From NCBI RefSeq assembly GCF_002245535.1, contig NZ_NKCN01000001.1, forward strand, positions 372,001 to 436,000: a stretch of DNA of 64,000 nucleotides, read 5' to 3'. The notes beneath the pieces were generated by a model. The model made no database searches and was not told the origin of the DNA. It saw nothing but the letters and a program-made list of their open reading frames with translations. Position 1 is the first letter of the stretch, and the number at the start of each line of letters is the position of its first letter. This document shows positions 33,442 to 43,638 of the stretch, in pieces. The DNA comes from Mycobacterium lehmannii. Lineage in GTDB: Bacteria; Actinomycetota; Actinomycetes; Mycobacteriales; Mycobacteriaceae. The translations under genes and the position numbers were made by a program.

Positions 33442-34308
33442 TTGCGTGCTGTACTTCGGTGTGTTCTCGCCGCCGTTGTCGTCGCTACCAGTGTGGTCGT
33501 TGGGCCGGCCGGCGAAGGTGCGGCGGCCGCTAGCCAGGCGGTGAGAAGTGCCATCGCCTCCATATTGCCTGCCGAGGGGCAGGTCGTGGGGATCGCACAT
33601 CCCGTGATCGTGACGTTCAAGCACTCCGTCGTCGACAGGGATGCGGCCGAGCGGTTGCTCGACATCACCTCGACGCCCCCGATGACGGGCACGTTCGAGT
33701 GGCTCGACGCCAAGACCGTCCATTGGGCGCCCGACGAATTCTGGCCCGCCCACAGCACAATTGCGCTGTCTGTCGGCGGCTTCAAGACGAACATCGCCAC
33801 CGGCGCCGCAGTTGTCGGCGTTGCCAATATCGCCGACCACACCTTCACGGTCACGGTCGACGGGGTTCCACCCGACAAACTGCCTTCGCCGCACCACCGG
33901 CCCTTCTTCGGTGAGCCCGGGGTCTTTCCGGCCTCGATGGGAAGGCCCGAATACCCGACGCCGGTGGGGACGTTCCCCGTGTTGGCCAAGGAACGCGAAG
34001 TGAAGATGGATTCGAGCAGCGTCGGCATCCCCGTGACCGCGGACGACGGCTACCTGCTCGACGTGGAATGGGCTGTACGGCTCACCAGACGTGGTATCTT
34101 CGTGCATTCGGCACCGTGGGCGATCAACTCGCTGGGCCACGAGAACGTCAGCCACGGATGCATCAGCCTCAGTCCTGCAGACGCCGAGTGGTACTTCGAC
34201 CACGTCAAGGTCGGAGACCCGGTTCTGGTGCAGGAGAACAACATTGAGGTGCCGCGGCCGCGGGTGGAACCGGCGAATCCTGAGGTTCCCCGGGTGATCG
34301 CACGGTAA
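33442..34308 (+). CDS. L,D-transpeptidase (YkuD domain) with Ig-like domain
   Basis: About 288 aa from a TTG at 33442. I choose this start because AAGGGAGG (33426-33433) sits eight bases before it and the product then begins with a signal peptide (LRAVLRCVLAAVVVATSVVVGPA). An Ig-like domain (about 30-130, including PVIVTFKHSV and KTVHWAPDEFW) precedes the YkuD domain, whose catalytic motif is VSHGCISL with the nucleophile at about C240 and a supporting HSAPWAINSLGHEN. The enzyme makes 3-3 cross-links in peptidoglycan in the periplasm and is the carbapenem target class in mycobacteria. It is shorter than LdtMt2-type enzymes at its C terminus. Confidence 0.9.
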   Translation: MRAVLRCVLAAVVVATSVVVGPAGEGAAAASQAVRSAIASILPAEGQVVGIAHPVIVTFKHSVVDRDAAERLLDITSTPPMTGTFEWLDAKTVHWAPDEFWPAHSTIALSVGGFKTNIATGAAVVGVANIADHTFTVTVDGVPPDKLPSPHHRPFFGEPGVFPASMGRPEYPTPVGTFPVLAKEREVKMDSSSVGIPVTADDGYLLDVEWAVRLTRRGIFVHSAPWAINSLGHENVSHGCISLSPADAEWYFDHVKVGDPVLVQENNIEVPRPRVEPANPEVPRVIAR

Positions 34309-34321
34309 CGGGACTTCGCGT

Positions 34322-35023
34322 TCAAGGACGCGACTTGTCCACGATCTCCTTGGCGATCTTGAGCAGCGGCACATTGGAGTCCTGCGACAGCTTGCGGAGC
34401 AGATCGAAGGCCTGCACGGCGTCGACGCCGTAGCGTTCCATCATCATGCCCTTGGCCTGTCCGATGGTGTCGCGGCTGGCCAGGGCCTGCCTGAACTGTT
34501 CGTCGCGGCGCGCGGCGTTCCAGGCCACCGACGAATGCGCGGCGAACACCAGTCCCAGGCTCCTGGAGTCCTCGCCGAAGGCGTCGGGTTCCTCGGAATA
34601 GACGTTGAGCGCGCCCATTGTCTCGCCCTCGATGAACAACTGGAACGCCATGATCGAGCGAATTGGCGTCTCCGCCAGGGCATCCCGGCGATAGAGCGGG
34701 AAACGGTCGTCGGTGTGGAGATCGGCGACATAGACGACCTTCTTGTCCCACGCCGCGGTCAGGCACGGACCCTCCTGGTGGCGCTGCTGAATCTTGTCCA
34801 ACAGCATCGGGTACATGTGCGTGGCCGCAGGCGTCTCGACGCTCTTGGGCTTGCGGGTGATCGTGATACCGGCGTACCGGGCCCCGGGGATCTCGACGGC
34901 CGCATGTTCGGCCAACTCTGCGATCACGGTGTCTGCATCGGGTCGGCTGTAGAGCCCGCGCACCAGTTCGGCGATGCGCAGGTGCGCATCTTCGCGTTCG
35001 TCGGGTCTGTTCGCCATCACCAT
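34322..35023 (-). CDS. GAF-ANTAR domain RNA-binding antiterminator
   Basis: A 233-aa protein with a GAF sensor domain (about 15-160; GPCLTAAWDKKVVYVADLHTD, IEGETMGALNVYSEEPDAF) and a C-terminal ANTAR domain (about 172-228; TIGQAKGMMMERYGVDAVQAFDLLRKLSQDSN). ANTAR domains bind paired RNA hairpins and prevent termination. AAGGA lies six bases before the ATG at 35023. Its stop is close to that of the convergent transpeptidase. The sensed signal is unknown. Confidence 0.9.
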   Translation of the reverse strand: MVMANRPDEREDAHLRIAELVRGLYSRPDADTVIAELAEHAAVEIPGARYAGITITRKPKSVETPAATHMYPMLLDKIQQRHQEGPCLTAAWDKKVVYVADLHTDDRFPLYRRDALAETPIRSIMAFQLFIEGETMGALNVYSEEPDAFGEDSRSLGLVFAAHSSVAWNAARRDEQFRQALASRDTIGQAKGMMMERYGVDAVQAFDLLRKLSQDSNVPLLKIAKEIVDKSRP

Positions 35024-35147
35024 TCGGAGTCCTTCACCGTCGTCCAGATTACGCGGGCAAGTTCAAGATCGACCTGCCGACAGCTCGTAATTATCGGTGA
35101 CGAAAGCCGCCGCCAGTGCATTTTCATCGGCACCGCGGATCCGCGCG

Positions 35148-35645
35148 CTACAGCGCCCTGAGATACCGGTCGGTGACCACGCGCTGGACCAGCGACGTCA
35201 CGGGCGACCCGAGGCGACTCCACCAGGTCGCATGCCGGGAGAACGCCGTCACCACGGCCGAGACTTCGTCGGAAGCCGGGTCGTAGCGGACCAGGAACAG
35301 CTCTTCGCCCGACTCCGCGTGACCGGGCAAGGTGCCGTAAGCGAATCCGCGGGCGTGGCGGTCGTCGACCACGTAGACGACGCGACACGGGGCCGCGACC
35401 GGGCCGAGGTGCACGAGGACCTCCGAGCCGACCTCGGCGACCTCCGTCGTCGCCTCGACTCGCACCCCTGCGCCGCGCAGCATGCCCCAGCGCATGCCGG
35501 CCGCCGCGGCTTCGTCGAAGCGGTCGCGGCCGTGGCCGATGACCGCCGTCTTGTGCACGTGGTGGTAACCGGGCGGCAGTGTGCCGGCAGTGGCACCCAC
35601 CTCGGGATACGTCAGCGGGAGCGCGGCGAGATCGCTGAGCCTCAC
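35148..35645 (-). CDS. DUF1990 family protein
   Basis: About 165 aa from the GTG at 35645 ([17 protein letters not shown]). DUF1990 hallmarks are [11 protein letters not shown] at the start, [25 protein letters not shown], and [22 protein letters not shown]. The family is widespread in actinobacteria and plants without a known activity. The frame extends upstream into the divergent aldo/keto reductase leader, which is why the internal GTG is chosen. The two genes share a 38-bp promoter region, so at least one transcript is likely to have almost no leader. Confidence 0.82.
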   Translation of the reverse strand: MRLSDLAALPLTYPEVGATAGTLPPGYHHVHKTAVIGHGRDRFDEAAAAGMRWGMLRGAGVRVEATTEVAEVGSEVLVHLGPVAAPCRVVYVVDDRHARGFAYGTLPGHAESGEELFLVRYDPASDEVSAVVTAFSRHATWWSRLGSPVTSLVQRVVTDRYLRAL

Positions 35646-35683
35646 CCGCGCTACCTTGCCATCGTCGGCGTACGGTCGGTGAC

Positions 35684-36550
35684 ATGACCACTCCCGTCGC
35701 ACAGGCGTCCGGCACTTTCACCATCGGCGACCTGACGGTCAACCGTCTCGGCTTCGGCGCGATGCGGCTGACCGGCAAGGGAGTCTGGGGTCCTCCCCAG
35801 GACCGCGACGAGTGTCTGCGGGTCCTGCGACGCGCCGTCGACCTCGGGGTCAACTTCATCGACACCGCCAACTCGTACGGCCCCTACGTCTCCGAGGAGC
35901 TGATCCGCGAGGCGCTGCATCCCTACGACGGTGTCGTCGTCGCGACCAAGGCCGGGCTGCTGCGCACCGGGCCAGACGTGTGGCCGGTGCTCGGCTACCC
36001 GGAGTACCTGCGCCAGGAGTGCGAGATGAGCCTGCGCCGCCTCGGCGTCGAGACCATCGACCTGTTCCAGCTGCACCGCATCGACACCAAGTTCCCCGCC
36101 GAGGACCAGGTCGGCGAACTGCTTAGGCTGCAGCAGGAGGGCAAGATCCGCCATATCGGCCTGTCCGAGGTCACCGTCGACCAGCTCGAGGCCGCGCAGA
36201 CGGTGGCCCCGATCGTCACCGTGCAGAACATGTACAACCTCAGCGTGCGCTCCGCCGAACCGGTGCTCGATGCGTGCGAACCCCGCGACATCGGGTTCAT
36301 CCCGTGGTTTCCGCTGGCCGCCGGGCCGTTGGCCGCGCCCGACGGGCCACTGCAGCGCATCGCCGCCGATCATCACGCCACGGCCTCGCAGTTGGCGCTG
36401 GCGTGGCTGCTCAAACGCTCGCCGGTGATGCTGCCGATCCCCGGCACCTCCAAGGTGCCCCATCTGGAGGAGAACGTCGCCGCCGCCGAGATCGAGTTGT
36501 CCGACGACGAGTTCGAGACATTGAGCAAAGCCGGAGCCGCCGGCGACTGA
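35684..36550 (+). CDS. Aldo/keto reductase
   Basis: A 288-aa NADPH-dependent oxidoreductase of the aldo/keto reductase fold. It shows the TIM-barrel entry [15 protein letters not shown], the catalytic Asp/Tyr segment [27 protein letters not shown] in mid-protein, and [22 protein letters not shown] for cofactor binding. The length is a little short but complete. Twenty bases separate it from the thioesterase gene, so they may be cotranscribed. Confidence 0.92.
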   Translation: MTTPVAQASGTFTIGDLTVNRLGFGAMRLTGKGVWGPPQDRDECLRVLRRAVDLGVNFIDTANSYGPYVSEELIREALHPYDGVVVATKAGLLRTGPDVWPVLGYPEYLRQECEMSLRRLGVETIDLFQLHRIDTKFPAEDQVGELLRLQQEGKIRHIGLSEVTVDQLEAAQTVAPIVTVQNMYNLSVRSAEPVLDACEPRDIGFIPWFPLAAGPLAAPDGPLQRIAADHHATASQLALAWLLKRSPVMLPIPGTSKVPHLEENVAAAEIELSDDEFETLSKAGAAGD

Positions 36551-36571
36551 GCGAGGCAATACGGTGGACGG

Positions 36572-37189
36572 GTGAGCTCTGAGCGGCCGCCCGGTGGTGG
36601 CTTCAACCCGCCGGTGGCCACCGATAGCGGTGGACCCGACTACGGGCGTTTCATCGAAGCGGTCCGCACGTTGCAGGATCATGCCCGCGCAGCCGATGCC
36701 CCCGACGATGTGATCAGCGAAGCCGCCGACCAGATCGAGAAGGTCTCGCAGCTGCTCGCCCCCTACTACGCCGACGAATGGTCTTCGCCCTCTGGCCGAC
36801 GGCTGGACCTGCCCAACCGCGGCAACGTGTTGTCGATCCCGCTCGACGTGCACGTCATCGACGATCAGCGCATCGAAGGCACCGCCGAGTTCCGCCGCTT
36901 CCACCTCGGCCGCAACGGTGCGGCGCACGGTGGCAGCGTCGCGCAGCTGTTCGACGCACTGCTGGGTTTCACCGCGTTCAAGCTCAGCGGCAGTCGGGCC
37001 CAGCGCACGGCATTCCTGCACGTCGACTACCGGCACATCGCGCACGTCGAGAAGCAGTTCCAGGTGCAGGCGGGGATCGACCGGATCGAGGGCCGCAAGA
37101 TCTTCGTCTCGGGGCGATTGCTCGACGGCGACACCGTGCTGGCCGAGGCACAGGCGTTGTTCGTCAAACTCAAACCGGGTCAGCCGTGA
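36572..37189 (+). CDS. PaaI-type hotdog-fold thioesterase
   Basis: A 205-aa protein whose C-terminal 130 residues form a hotdog domain, with FHLGRNGAAHGGSVAQLFDALLGFTAF (the active-site helix) and HVDYRHIAHVEKQFQVQAGIDRIEGRKIFVSGRL. The N-terminal 75 residues are a helical extension. Substrates are probably acyl-CoAs. The GTG at 36572 is the start, and the stop overlaps the GTG of the next gene (GTGA). Confidence 0.87.
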   Translation: MSSERPPGGGFNPPVATDSGGPDYGRFIEAVRTLQDHARAADAPDDVISEAADQIEKVSQLLAPYYADEWSSPSGRRLDLPNRGNVLSIPLDVHVIDDQRIEGTAEFRRFHLGRNGAAHGGSVAQLFDALLGFTAFKLSGSRAQRTAFLHVDYRHIAHVEKQFQVQAGIDRIEGRKIFVSGRLLDGDTVLAEAQALFVKLKPGQP

Positions 37190-37605
37190 ACGCCGCAGAC
37201 GTGAAGCGGCGCCTCGGGCGGTGGCGCGACCGGGTCCGGGATCGACGCTCGATCAACTTCGCGTACCGCATCGGGGTGGGCGTCGTCGGTGCCGTGGTCC
37301 TGGGGCTGGGCATCCTGGCCATCCCGTACCCGGGCCCGGGTTGGGCAATCGTGTTCGTCGGCCTCGGCATCTTGGCCACCGAGTTCGAGTGGGCGCGACG
37401 GCTGCTGGGCTACGCCAAGGAGCGCTACGACAAGGCGATGGACTGGTTTCATCGTCAACACAGCATCGTGCAGATCCTCGGTGGGGTGTTCACCGCGCTG
37501 GTGGTGTTCGCCACGCTGTGGCTGTTGGGCGCGGTCCAGTTCTTCGGCGACCTCGTCGGGCTGGAGCACAAGCTGCTTCAGAGCCCTCTGGGCATCGGGT
37601 CCTGA
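37186..37605 (+). CDS. PGPGW-motif transmembrane protein (TIGR02611-like)
   Basis: A 139-aa membrane protein with the diagnostic YPGPGWAIVFVGLGILATEF. The first helix pair (VGVVGAVVLGLGILAIPYP and WAIVFVGLGILA) surrounds the motif, and a further helix lies at VQILGGVFTALVVFATLWLLGAV. The basic N terminus (KRRLGRWRDRVRDRR) should face the cytoplasm. The function is unknown. The GTG overlaps the thioesterase stop. Confidence 0.87.
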   Translation: MNAADVKRRLGRWRDRVRDRRSINFAYRIGVGVVGAVVLGLGILAIPYPGPGWAIVFVGLGILATEFEWARRLLGYAKERYDKAMDWFHRQHSIVQILGGVFTALVVFATLWLLGAVQFFGDLVGLEHKLLQSPLGIGS

Positions 37606-37682
37606 CGGGGCCGATCGCAGGTGGGCACCGATAGCATGGTCGCGTCCTCGAGTCTGTTGACAATGAAACTGGAGAGTCACCG

Positions 37683-39737
37683 ATGAGCGCCGCCACCAAC
37701 CGCACCCCAGCAGCCCTGATCCGGGTCGCTGCCGGGACGACTGCGGGGGAGGCGGTGCGCGGGGCGGGCCTGCCGAGCCGGGGCGCATCCGACGCGATCG
37801 TCGTCGTCCGCGACGCCGAGGGCCGGCTGCGCGACCTGTCGTGGGCGCCCGACACCGACGTCGAGGTGACTCCCGTGGCCGCCGACACCGACGACGGACG
37901 CAGCGTGCTCCGGCACTCCACCGCGCACGTGCTCGCACAGGCCGTGCAGGACCTCTTCCCGCAGGCCAAGCTCGGCATCGGTCCGCCGATCGCAGACGGG
38001 TTCTACTACGACTTCGACGTCGAGCGCGCGTTCACGCCCGAAGACCTCGCTGCGCTGGAGAAGCGCATGCGCCAGATCGTCAAGGAAGGCCAGCTGTTCT
38101 CCCGGCGCGTCTACGAGTCGAAAGACCAAGCGCGCGAAGAACTCGCCAACGAGCCCTACAAGCTCGAGCTGGTGGACGACAAGTCCGGCGACCCCGACGT
38201 GATGGAGGTCGGAGGCGACGAGCTGACCGCCTACGACAACCTCAATCCCCGTACCCGCGATCGTGTTTGGGGCGATCTGTGCCGCGGTCCGCATATCCCG
38301 ACGACGAAGTACATCCCGGCGTTCAAGCTCACCCGCAGCTCGGCGGCCTACTGGCGCGGTAACCAGAACAACGCCAGCCTGCAACGGATCTACGGCACCG
38401 CCTGGGAGTCGCAAGAAGCGCTCGACAAGCACCTCGAGCTCATCGAGGAGGCGCAACGCCGCGACCATCGCAAGCTCGGCGCCGAGCTCGACCTGTTCAG
38501 CTTCCCCGACGAAATCGGTTCGGGGCTGGCGGTTTTCCACCCCAAGGGTGGGATCATCCGGCGCGAGCTCGAGGACTACTCGCGGCGCAAGCACATCGAG
38601 GCCGGCTACCAGTTCGTCAACACCCCGCACATCACCAAGGCCGAGCTGTTCAAGATCTCCGGACACCTCGATTGGTATGCCGACGGCATGTTCCCGCCGA
38701 TGCACCTCGACGCGGAACTCGACCCGGACGGCACGGTGCGCAAGCCCGGCCAGGACTACTACCTCAAGCCGATGAACTGCCCCATGCACTGCCTGATCTT
38801 CCGGTCGCGTGGGCGTTCGTACCGCGAACTTCCGTTGCGGCTCTTCGAATTCGGCACCGTGTACCGCTACGAGCTCTCCGGCGTCATACACGGGTTGACG
38901 CGGGTGCGCGGGCTGACGATGGACGACTCGCACATCTACTGCACCCGCGAACAGATGCGCGACGAGCTGACCTCGCTGCTGCGCTTCATCCTCGACCTAC
39001 TCGCCGACTACGGCCTGACCGACTTCTATCTCGAGCTGTCGACGAAGGACCCCGAGAAGTTCGTCGGCTCCGACGAACTGTGGGAGGAGGCCACCAACGT
39101 GCTGGCCGAAGTCGGCGCCGCCTCGGGGCTCGACCTCGTGCCCGATCCCGGCGGCGCGGCCTTCTACGGTCCGAAGATCTCGGTGCAGGTCAAAGACGCG
39201 CTCGGCCGCAGCTGGCAGATGTCGACCATTCAGCTGGACTTCAACTTCCCGGAGCGCTTCGAGCTGGAGTACACCGCCGCAGACGGATCGCGACAGCGGC
39301 CCGTGATGATCCACCGCGCGCTGTTCGGCTCGATCGAGCGGTTCTTCGGCATCCTCACCGAGCACTACGCAGGAGCCTTCCCGGCCTGGCTGGCGCCCGT
39401 GCAGGTGGTTGGCATCCCCGTCGCCGACGACCACGTTCCCTACCTGAACGGCCTTGCGACGCAACTGAAGATGAAAGGTGTCCGGGCTGAGGTGGACGCC
39501 AGCGACGACCGGATGGCCAAGAAGATCGTCAACCACACCAACCAGAAGGTGCCGTTCATGTTGGTGGCGGGGGACCGCGACGTCGAAGCCGACGCCGTCA
39601 GCTTCCGCTTCGGTGACCGCACCCAGATCAACGGCGTACCGCGCGACAAGGCCGTCGCCGCGATCACCGACTGGATCGCCAGCCGTCGAAACGCCGCTCC
39701 CACAGCCGAACTGCTCGAGGCGGGTACAGCCAAGTGA
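37683..39737 (+). CDS. thrS: Threonyl-tRNA synthetase
   Basis: A 684-aa class II synthetase that charges tRNA-Thr. Domains in order: a degenerate TGS domain (about 1-65), the editing domain with HSTAHVLAQ (HxxxH) and CRGPHIP, the catalytic core with the zinc-binding [14 protein letters not shown], motif 2 [22 protein letters not shown], and motif 3 near [21 protein letters not shown], then the anticodon-binding domain. The ATG at 37683 fits. Its stop overlaps the HIT gene start (GTGA), the beginning of a tightly packed run down to the nudix gene. Confidence 0.97.
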   Translation: MSAATNRTPAALIRVAAGTTAGEAVRGAGLPSRGASDAIVVVRDAEGRLRDLSWAPDTDVEVTPVAADTDDGRSVLRHSTAHVLAQAVQDLFPQAKLGIGPPIADGFYYDFDVERAFTPEDLAALEKRMRQIVKEGQLFSRRVYESKDQAREELANEPYKLELVDDKSGDPDVMEVGGDELTAYDNLNPRTRDRVWGDLCRGPHIPTTKYIPAFKLTRSSAAYWRGNQNNASLQRIYGTAWESQEALDKHLELIEEAQRRDHRKLGAELDLFSFPDEIGSGLAVFHPKGGIIRRELEDYSRRKHIEAGYQFVNTPHITKAELFKISGHLDWYADGMFPPMHLDAELDPDGTVRKPGQDYYLKPMNCPMHCLIFRSRGRSYRELPLRLFEFGTVYRYELSGVIHGLTRVRGLTMDDSHIYCTREQMRDELTSLLRFILDLLADYGLTDFYLELSTKDPEKFVGSDELWEEATNVLAEVGAASGLDLVPDPGGAAFYGPKISVQVKDALGRSWQMSTIQLDFNFPERFELEYTAADGSRQRPVMIHRALFGSIERFFGILTEHYAGAFPAWLAPVQVVGIPVADDHVPYLNGLATQLKMKGVRAEVDASDDRMAKKIVNHTNQKVPFMLVAGDRDVEADAVSFRFGDRTQINGVPRDKAVAAITDWIASRRNAAPTAELLEAGTAK

Positions 39738-40321
39738 GCGCCGAAGAGCAAGCCGACAGCGGCATCGACGAGCACACGGTGGTCGACCGCGGCGCCGGCG
39801 ACCCCGACCATCTGCAGCGGCTCTGGACGCCGCACCGGATGAGCTACATCGCCGAAGCGCCCATGAAGGGCGGGTCGGCGGGTTCGGGCAAGTCCCGCCA
39901 GCCGTTCACCGACATCCCCACGATGCCCGACGAGGAGGGACTGGTCGTCGCGCGCGGCGAGTCCGTCTACATCGTGCTCAACCTCTACCCGTACAACCCG
40001 GGGCACTCGATGGTGGTGCCCTATCGAAGGGTGTCGGAGTTGGAGGACCTCAATCCCGACGAGAGCTTCGAGCTGATCTCGTTCACGCAGAAGCTGATTC
40101 GCGTGATCAAGTCGGTCTCTCACCCGCACGGTTTCAATGTCGGGCTCAACCTGGGTCAGTCCGCTGGCGGCTCGCTGGCCGATCATCTGCACATGCACGT
40201 GGTGCCGCGTTGGAGCGGCGACGCGAACTTCATCACGATCATCGGCGGCTCGAAAGCGGTGCCGCAGTTGCTGCGTGAGACCCGTGAACTGCTGGCCACC
40301 GAATGGGCGAGACAGCAGTGA
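39734..40321 (+). CDS. HIT-domain Ap4A phosphorylase-like protein
   Basis: A 195-aa histidine-triad protein with [10 protein letters not shown] at about residue 152. From memory it corresponds to Rv2613c, which cleaves diadenosine tetraphosphate phosphorolytically. The gene overlaps thrS upstream and pgsA1 downstream by four bases each. Since aminoacyl-tRNA synthetases make Ap4A as a by-product, coupling to thrS is biologically sensible. The N-terminal 50 residues are polar, with [15 protein letters not shown]. Confidence 0.93.
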   Translation: MSAEEQADSGIDEHTVVDRGAGDPDHLQRLWTPHRMSYIAEAPMKGGSAGSGKSRQPFTDIPTMPDEEGLVVARGESVYIVLNLYPYNPGHSMVVPYRRVSELEDLNPDESFELISFTQKLIRVIKSVSHPHGFNVGLNLGQSAGGSLADHLHMHVVPRWSGDANFITIIGGSKAVPQLLRETRELLATEWARQQ

Positions 40322-40995
40322 GCAACTTCTACCTGATGACCCGCGCGGCGTACGAGAAGATCAGCACGCCGATTGCCAAGGGTGCGCTGCGCGCGGGGTT
40401 CACCCCGGACAGCATCACGATCCTGGGCACCGCGGGGTCGGTGCTGGGGGCGTTGACGCTGTACCCGATCGGTCATCTGTGGTGGGGCTCGTTCGTCGTG
40501 TGGCTCTTCGTGCTTGCCGACATGCTCGACGGTGCGATGGCCCGCCAACGCGGCGGAGGCACCCGATTCGGGGCGGTGCTGGACGCCACCTGCGACCGCA
40601 TCAGCGACGGCGCCATCTTCTGCGGGCTGCTGTGGTGGGCGGCGTTCGGGCTGCAGAGCGCATCACTGGTGGTCGCGACGGCTATCTGCCTGGTGACCTC
40701 GCAGGTCATCTCCTACATCAAGGCAAGGGCCGAAGCCAGCGGACTGTCGGGGGAGGGCGGTCTGATCGAACGTCCGGAGCGGCTGATCATCGTGCTGCTG
40801 GGCGCGGGACTGTCGGGTCTGTTCGGGGTGGTGTGGCTGCTGCACATCGCGATGTGGGTGCTCGCGGTGACCAGCCTGGTGACGCTGGGTCAGCGTGTGC
40901 ACAGCGTGCGGACCTCACCGGGAGCGATGGACCGGATCGCGAAGCCCGACGCCACCGACGCGGGCGGGGACGAACCGGAGGCGGACGAGCCGTGA
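40318..40995 (+). CDS. pgsA1: Phosphatidylinositol phosphate synthase
   Basis: About 225 aa from the GTG at 40318, whose bases overlap the HIT stop; a start five codons earlier is possible. It carries the CDP-alcohol phosphotransferase signature: DMLDGAMARQ, then G-x3-D-x3-D (GAVLDATCD). Several transmembrane helices follow. The enzyme joins CDP-diacylglycerol and inositol phosphate to give phosphatidylinositol phosphate, the first step to PI and PIMs. It is followed by patA and pimA, which use the PI pool. The C-terminal 30 residues are acidic and variable. Confidence 0.94.
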   Translation: MSNFYLMTRAAYEKISTPIAKGALRAGFTPDSITILGTAGSVLGALTLYPIGHLWWGSFVVWLFVLADMLDGAMARQRGGGTRFGAVLDATCDRISDGAIFCGLLWWAAFGLQSASLVVATAICLVTSQVISYIKARAEASGLSGEGGLIERPERLIIVLLGAGLSGLFGVVWLLHIAMWVLAVTSLVTLGQRVHSVRTSPGAMDRIAKPDATDAGGDEPEADEP

Positions 40996-41930
40996 CCACC
41001 AGCCCCTCGGGACCGTCGGCCATTGCCAACCCGCTGGGTGGCCGGTTGGCGGACTGGGGGTACGCGGCGGGCTGGCGGATGGTGCGCGCGATGCCGGAAT
41101 TCGTCGCGCGCAACACGTTTGATGCCGGTGCTCACTTCGCGGCGCGCGGCGGTGGGCCCGAACAGCTGCGAAAGAATTTGGCCCGTGTCGTCGGTGTACC
41201 ACCCGAGCAGGTGCCCGACGGCCTGATTCGTGCTTCGCTTGCCTCTTACGCCCGATACTGGCGGGAGGCTTTCCGGTTGCCGACGATGGACCACGAGGCG
41301 ATCGCCCGCGAACTGGTCGTCGACGACGTCGACCTGCTGTGGGCCGCGTTGGACGCCGGCCGCGGCGCGGTCCTGTCCTTACCGCACAGCGGCAACTGGG
41401 ACATGGCAGGGGTCTGGCTGGCCCAGAACTACGGCACGTTCACCACGGTGGCCGAACGCCTCAAGCCCGAGTCGCTGTACAACCGCTTCGTCGCGTACCG
41501 CGAGGGTTTGGGATTCGAAGTCGTCCCGCTGACCGGCGGTGACCGGCCGCCGTTCGAGGTGCTTGCCGAGCGGTTACGCGACAACCGGCCGGTATGTCTG
41601 ATGGCCGACCGTGACCTCAGCCGCAGCGGGGTCGAGGTCGATTTCTTCGGCGAACCCACGCGCATGCCCGCGGGCTCGGCCAAACTCGCCATCGAGACCG
41701 GGGCGGCGCTGTTTCCGGTGCACTGCTGGTTCGAAGGCGATGGGTGGGGCATGCGGGTATTTCCCGAGATCGACACGTCATCGGGCGACGTCACCGTCAT
41801 CACCCAGGCGTTGGCTGACCGGTTCGCCCGCAACATCGCCGCCCACCCGGCCGACTGGCACATGATGCAACCGCAGTGGCTGGCCGACCTGTCGGCGGAG
41901 CGACGCGCGAGGCTGGAGGCCACCCCGTGA
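40992..41930 (+). CDS. patA: Phosphatidylinositol mannoside acyltransferase PatA
   Basis: A 312-aa membrane-associated acyltransferase. The family HX4D motif is PHSGNWDMAG (about H132/D137), followed by LMADRDLSRSGVEVDFFGEP and WHMMQPQWL. PatA adds an acyl chain to the 6-position of mannose on PIM1/PIM2 at the inner face of the plasma membrane. The GTG start overlaps the pgsA1 stop, and its own stop overlaps the pimA GTG. The order pgsA1-patA-pimA is the conserved mycobacterial arrangement (Rv2612c-Rv2610c). Confidence 0.95.
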   Translation: MTTSPSGPSAIANPLGGRLADWGYAAGWRMVRAMPEFVARNTFDAGAHFAARGGGPEQLRKNLARVVGVPPEQVPDGLIRASLASYARYWREAFRLPTMDHEAIARELVVDDVDLLWAALDAGRGAVLSLPHSGNWDMAGVWLAQNYGTFTTVAERLKPESLYNRFVAYREGLGFEVVPLTGGDRPPFEVLAERLRDNRPVCLMADRDLSRSGVEVDFFGEPTRMPAGSAKLAIETGAALFPVHCWFEGDGWGMRVFPEIDTSSGDVTVITQALADRFARNIAAHPADWHMMQPQWLADLSAERRARLEATP

Positions 41931-43114
41931 GGATCGGCATGGTCTGCCCGTACTCATTCGATGTGCCGGGTGGAGTGCAGTCGCACGTGTTGCAGCTGGC
42001 GGAGGTGATGCACGGGCTGGGCCACCACGTCAGCGTCCTGGCCCCCTCGTCGCCGGGCGCGCAGTTGCCCGATTACGTCGTCTCCGGCGGCAGGGCCGTG
42101 CCGATTCCGTACAACGGATCGGTGGCGCGCCTCCGGTTCGGGCCGGCCACACACCGCCTGGTCAAGCGGTGGCTGGCCGACGGCGACTTCGACGTGCTGC
42201 ACCTGCACGAGCCCAACGCGCCCAGCCTGTCGATGCTCGCCCTCAACATCGCCGAGGGCCCGATCATCGCGACGTTCCACACGTCGACCACAAAGTCGTT
42301 GACGCTGACCGTTTTCGAGCCGATCCTGCGGCCGATGCACGAGAAGATCGTCGGGCGCATCGCGGTTTCGGACCTGGCCCGTCGCTGGCAGATGGAGGCG
42401 TTGGGCAGCGATGCCGTCGTCATCCCCAACGGGGTGGACGTGGCGGCGTTCGCGTCCGCGCCGCTGCTCGACGGCTATCCCCGCCCGGGGGGGTCGGTGC
42501 TGTTTCTGGGCCGCTTCGACGAACCGCGCAAGGGCATGGCCGTGCTGCTGCGCGCGCTGCCCACGTTGGTCGAACGGTTCCCGGATGTCGAGATCCTCGT
42601 CGTCGGTCGCGGTGACGAGGATGAATTGCGTGACGATGCCGGCGACCTCGCCTCGCATCTGCGCTTTCTCGGTCAGGTCGACGATGCCGTCAAGGCGTCG
42701 GCGATGCGCAGCGCCGACGTGTACTGCGCCCCCCACACCGGCGGCGAGAGCTTCGGCATCGTGCTCGTCGAGGCGATGGCCGCAGGCACCGTGGTGGTCG
42801 CCAGCGACCTGGACGCGTTTCGGCAGGTGCTCGACGATGGGAGGGCCGGCCGCCTCGTCCCGGTCGACGACGCGGCGGCGCTGGCCGAAGGGTTGATCGA
42901 GGTGCTCGCCGACGATGCGGTGCGCGAACGCTACGTCACCGCCGCGACCCACGCGGTCCGGCCCTACGACTGGTCGGTGGTGGCCCGACAGATCATGCGG
43001 GTGTACGAGACCGTCTCCGGGTCGGGCACCACGGTGACGGTCTCCGGCGGAGACAGCTCAGCCAAGGCCACGGCGACGGCGAGGACCAGGAAGGCGACCG
43101 GAGGCGTCCGGTGA
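41927..43114 (+). CDS. pimA: Phosphatidylinositol alpha-mannosyltransferase PimA
   Basis: A 395-aa GT-B glycosyltransferase that moves mannose from GDP-mannose to phosphatidylinositol, the first PIM step. VCPYSFDVPGGVQSHVLQL begins the N-terminal Rossmann domain, FHTSTTKS forms part of the membrane-facing surface, and the C-terminal donor site shows HTGGESFGIVLVEAMAAG with the EX7E motif. The last 35 residues (SGGDSSAKATATARTRK) are a polar tail. The GTG start overlaps the patA stop, and the stop overlaps the next GTG. Confidence 0.96.
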   Translation: MRIGMVCPYSFDVPGGVQSHVLQLAEVMHGLGHHVSVLAPSSPGAQLPDYVVSGGRAVPIPYNGSVARLRFGPATHRLVKRWLADGDFDVLHLHEPNAPSLSMLALNIAEGPIIATFHTSTTKSLTLTVFEPILRPMHEKIVGRIAVSDLARRWQMEALGSDAVVIPNGVDVAAFASAPLLDGYPRPGGSVLFLGRFDEPRKGMAVLLRALPTLVERFPDVEILVVGRGDEDELRDDAGDLASHLRFLGQVDDAVKASAMRSADVYCAPHTGGESFGIVLVEAMAAGTVVVASDLDAFRQVLDDGRAGRLVPVDDAAALAEGLIEVLADDAVRERYVTAATHAVRPYDWSVVARQIMRVYETVSGSGTTVTVSGGDSSAKATATARTRKATGGVR

Positions 43115-43638
43115 TCACCTGGATCGTCGTGATCGCGCTGGCGGTACTGGCCGTGGTCATCCTGGCGGTCGGCGCGTGGGCGCTGCAGACCGCCAACCGG
43201 CTCGACCGGCTGCATGTGCGATACGACCTGTCCTGGCAGGCGCTCGACGGAGCACTGGCCCGCCGCGCCGTCGTCGCCCGCGCCGTCGCGGTCGATGCCT
43301 ACGGTGACGGGCCGGAAGCCACACGGCTGGCCGTGCTGGCCGACGCCGCCGAACGGGCACCGAAATCTGCCCGCGAGGGCGCCGAGAACGACCTGTCCGC
43401 GGCGCTGGCCCAGGTGGATCCGGGGTCCGTGCCGCAGGCTCTTGTCGCCGAACTGGCCGACGCCGAAGCGCGGGTGGTGCTGGCCAGGCGATTCCACAAC
43501 GACGCGGTGCGCGACACGCTCGCCCTGCGCGAACGGCCGGTGGTGCGCATGTTGCGGCTCGGTGGAACCGCCGCGCTGCCAACATATTTCGAGATCGTCG
43601 AGCGGCCCGAGACGGTACCGGAGGGCGGTCGGAGGTGA
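43111..43638 (+). CDS. LemA-like membrane protein
   Basis: A 175-aa protein with one N-terminal transmembrane helix (MITWIVVIALAVLAVVILAVGAWAL) and a helical domain resembling LemA (ANRLDRLHVRYDLSWQALDGALARR, LARRFHNDAVRDTLALRERP). It overlaps both pimA and the nudix gene by four bases. In M. tuberculosis I remember a single 351-aa membrane protein here (Rv2609c) that includes a MutT signature. The two genes here would be the split form of that arrangement. Confidence 0.8.
   Translation: MITWIVVIALAVLAVVILAVGAWALQTANRLDRLHVRYDLSWQALDGALARRAVVARAVAVDAYGDGPEATRLAVLADAAERAPKSAREGAENDLSAALAQVDPGSVPQALVAELADAEARVVLARRFHNDAVRDTLALRERPVVRMLRLGGTAALPTYFEIVERPETVPEGGRR

Noticed and set aside
40137..40991. 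Extension of the patA frame through pgsA1
   Set aside because: Shadow of the HIT and pgsA1 genes; the GTG at 40992 fits the overlap pattern and family length.
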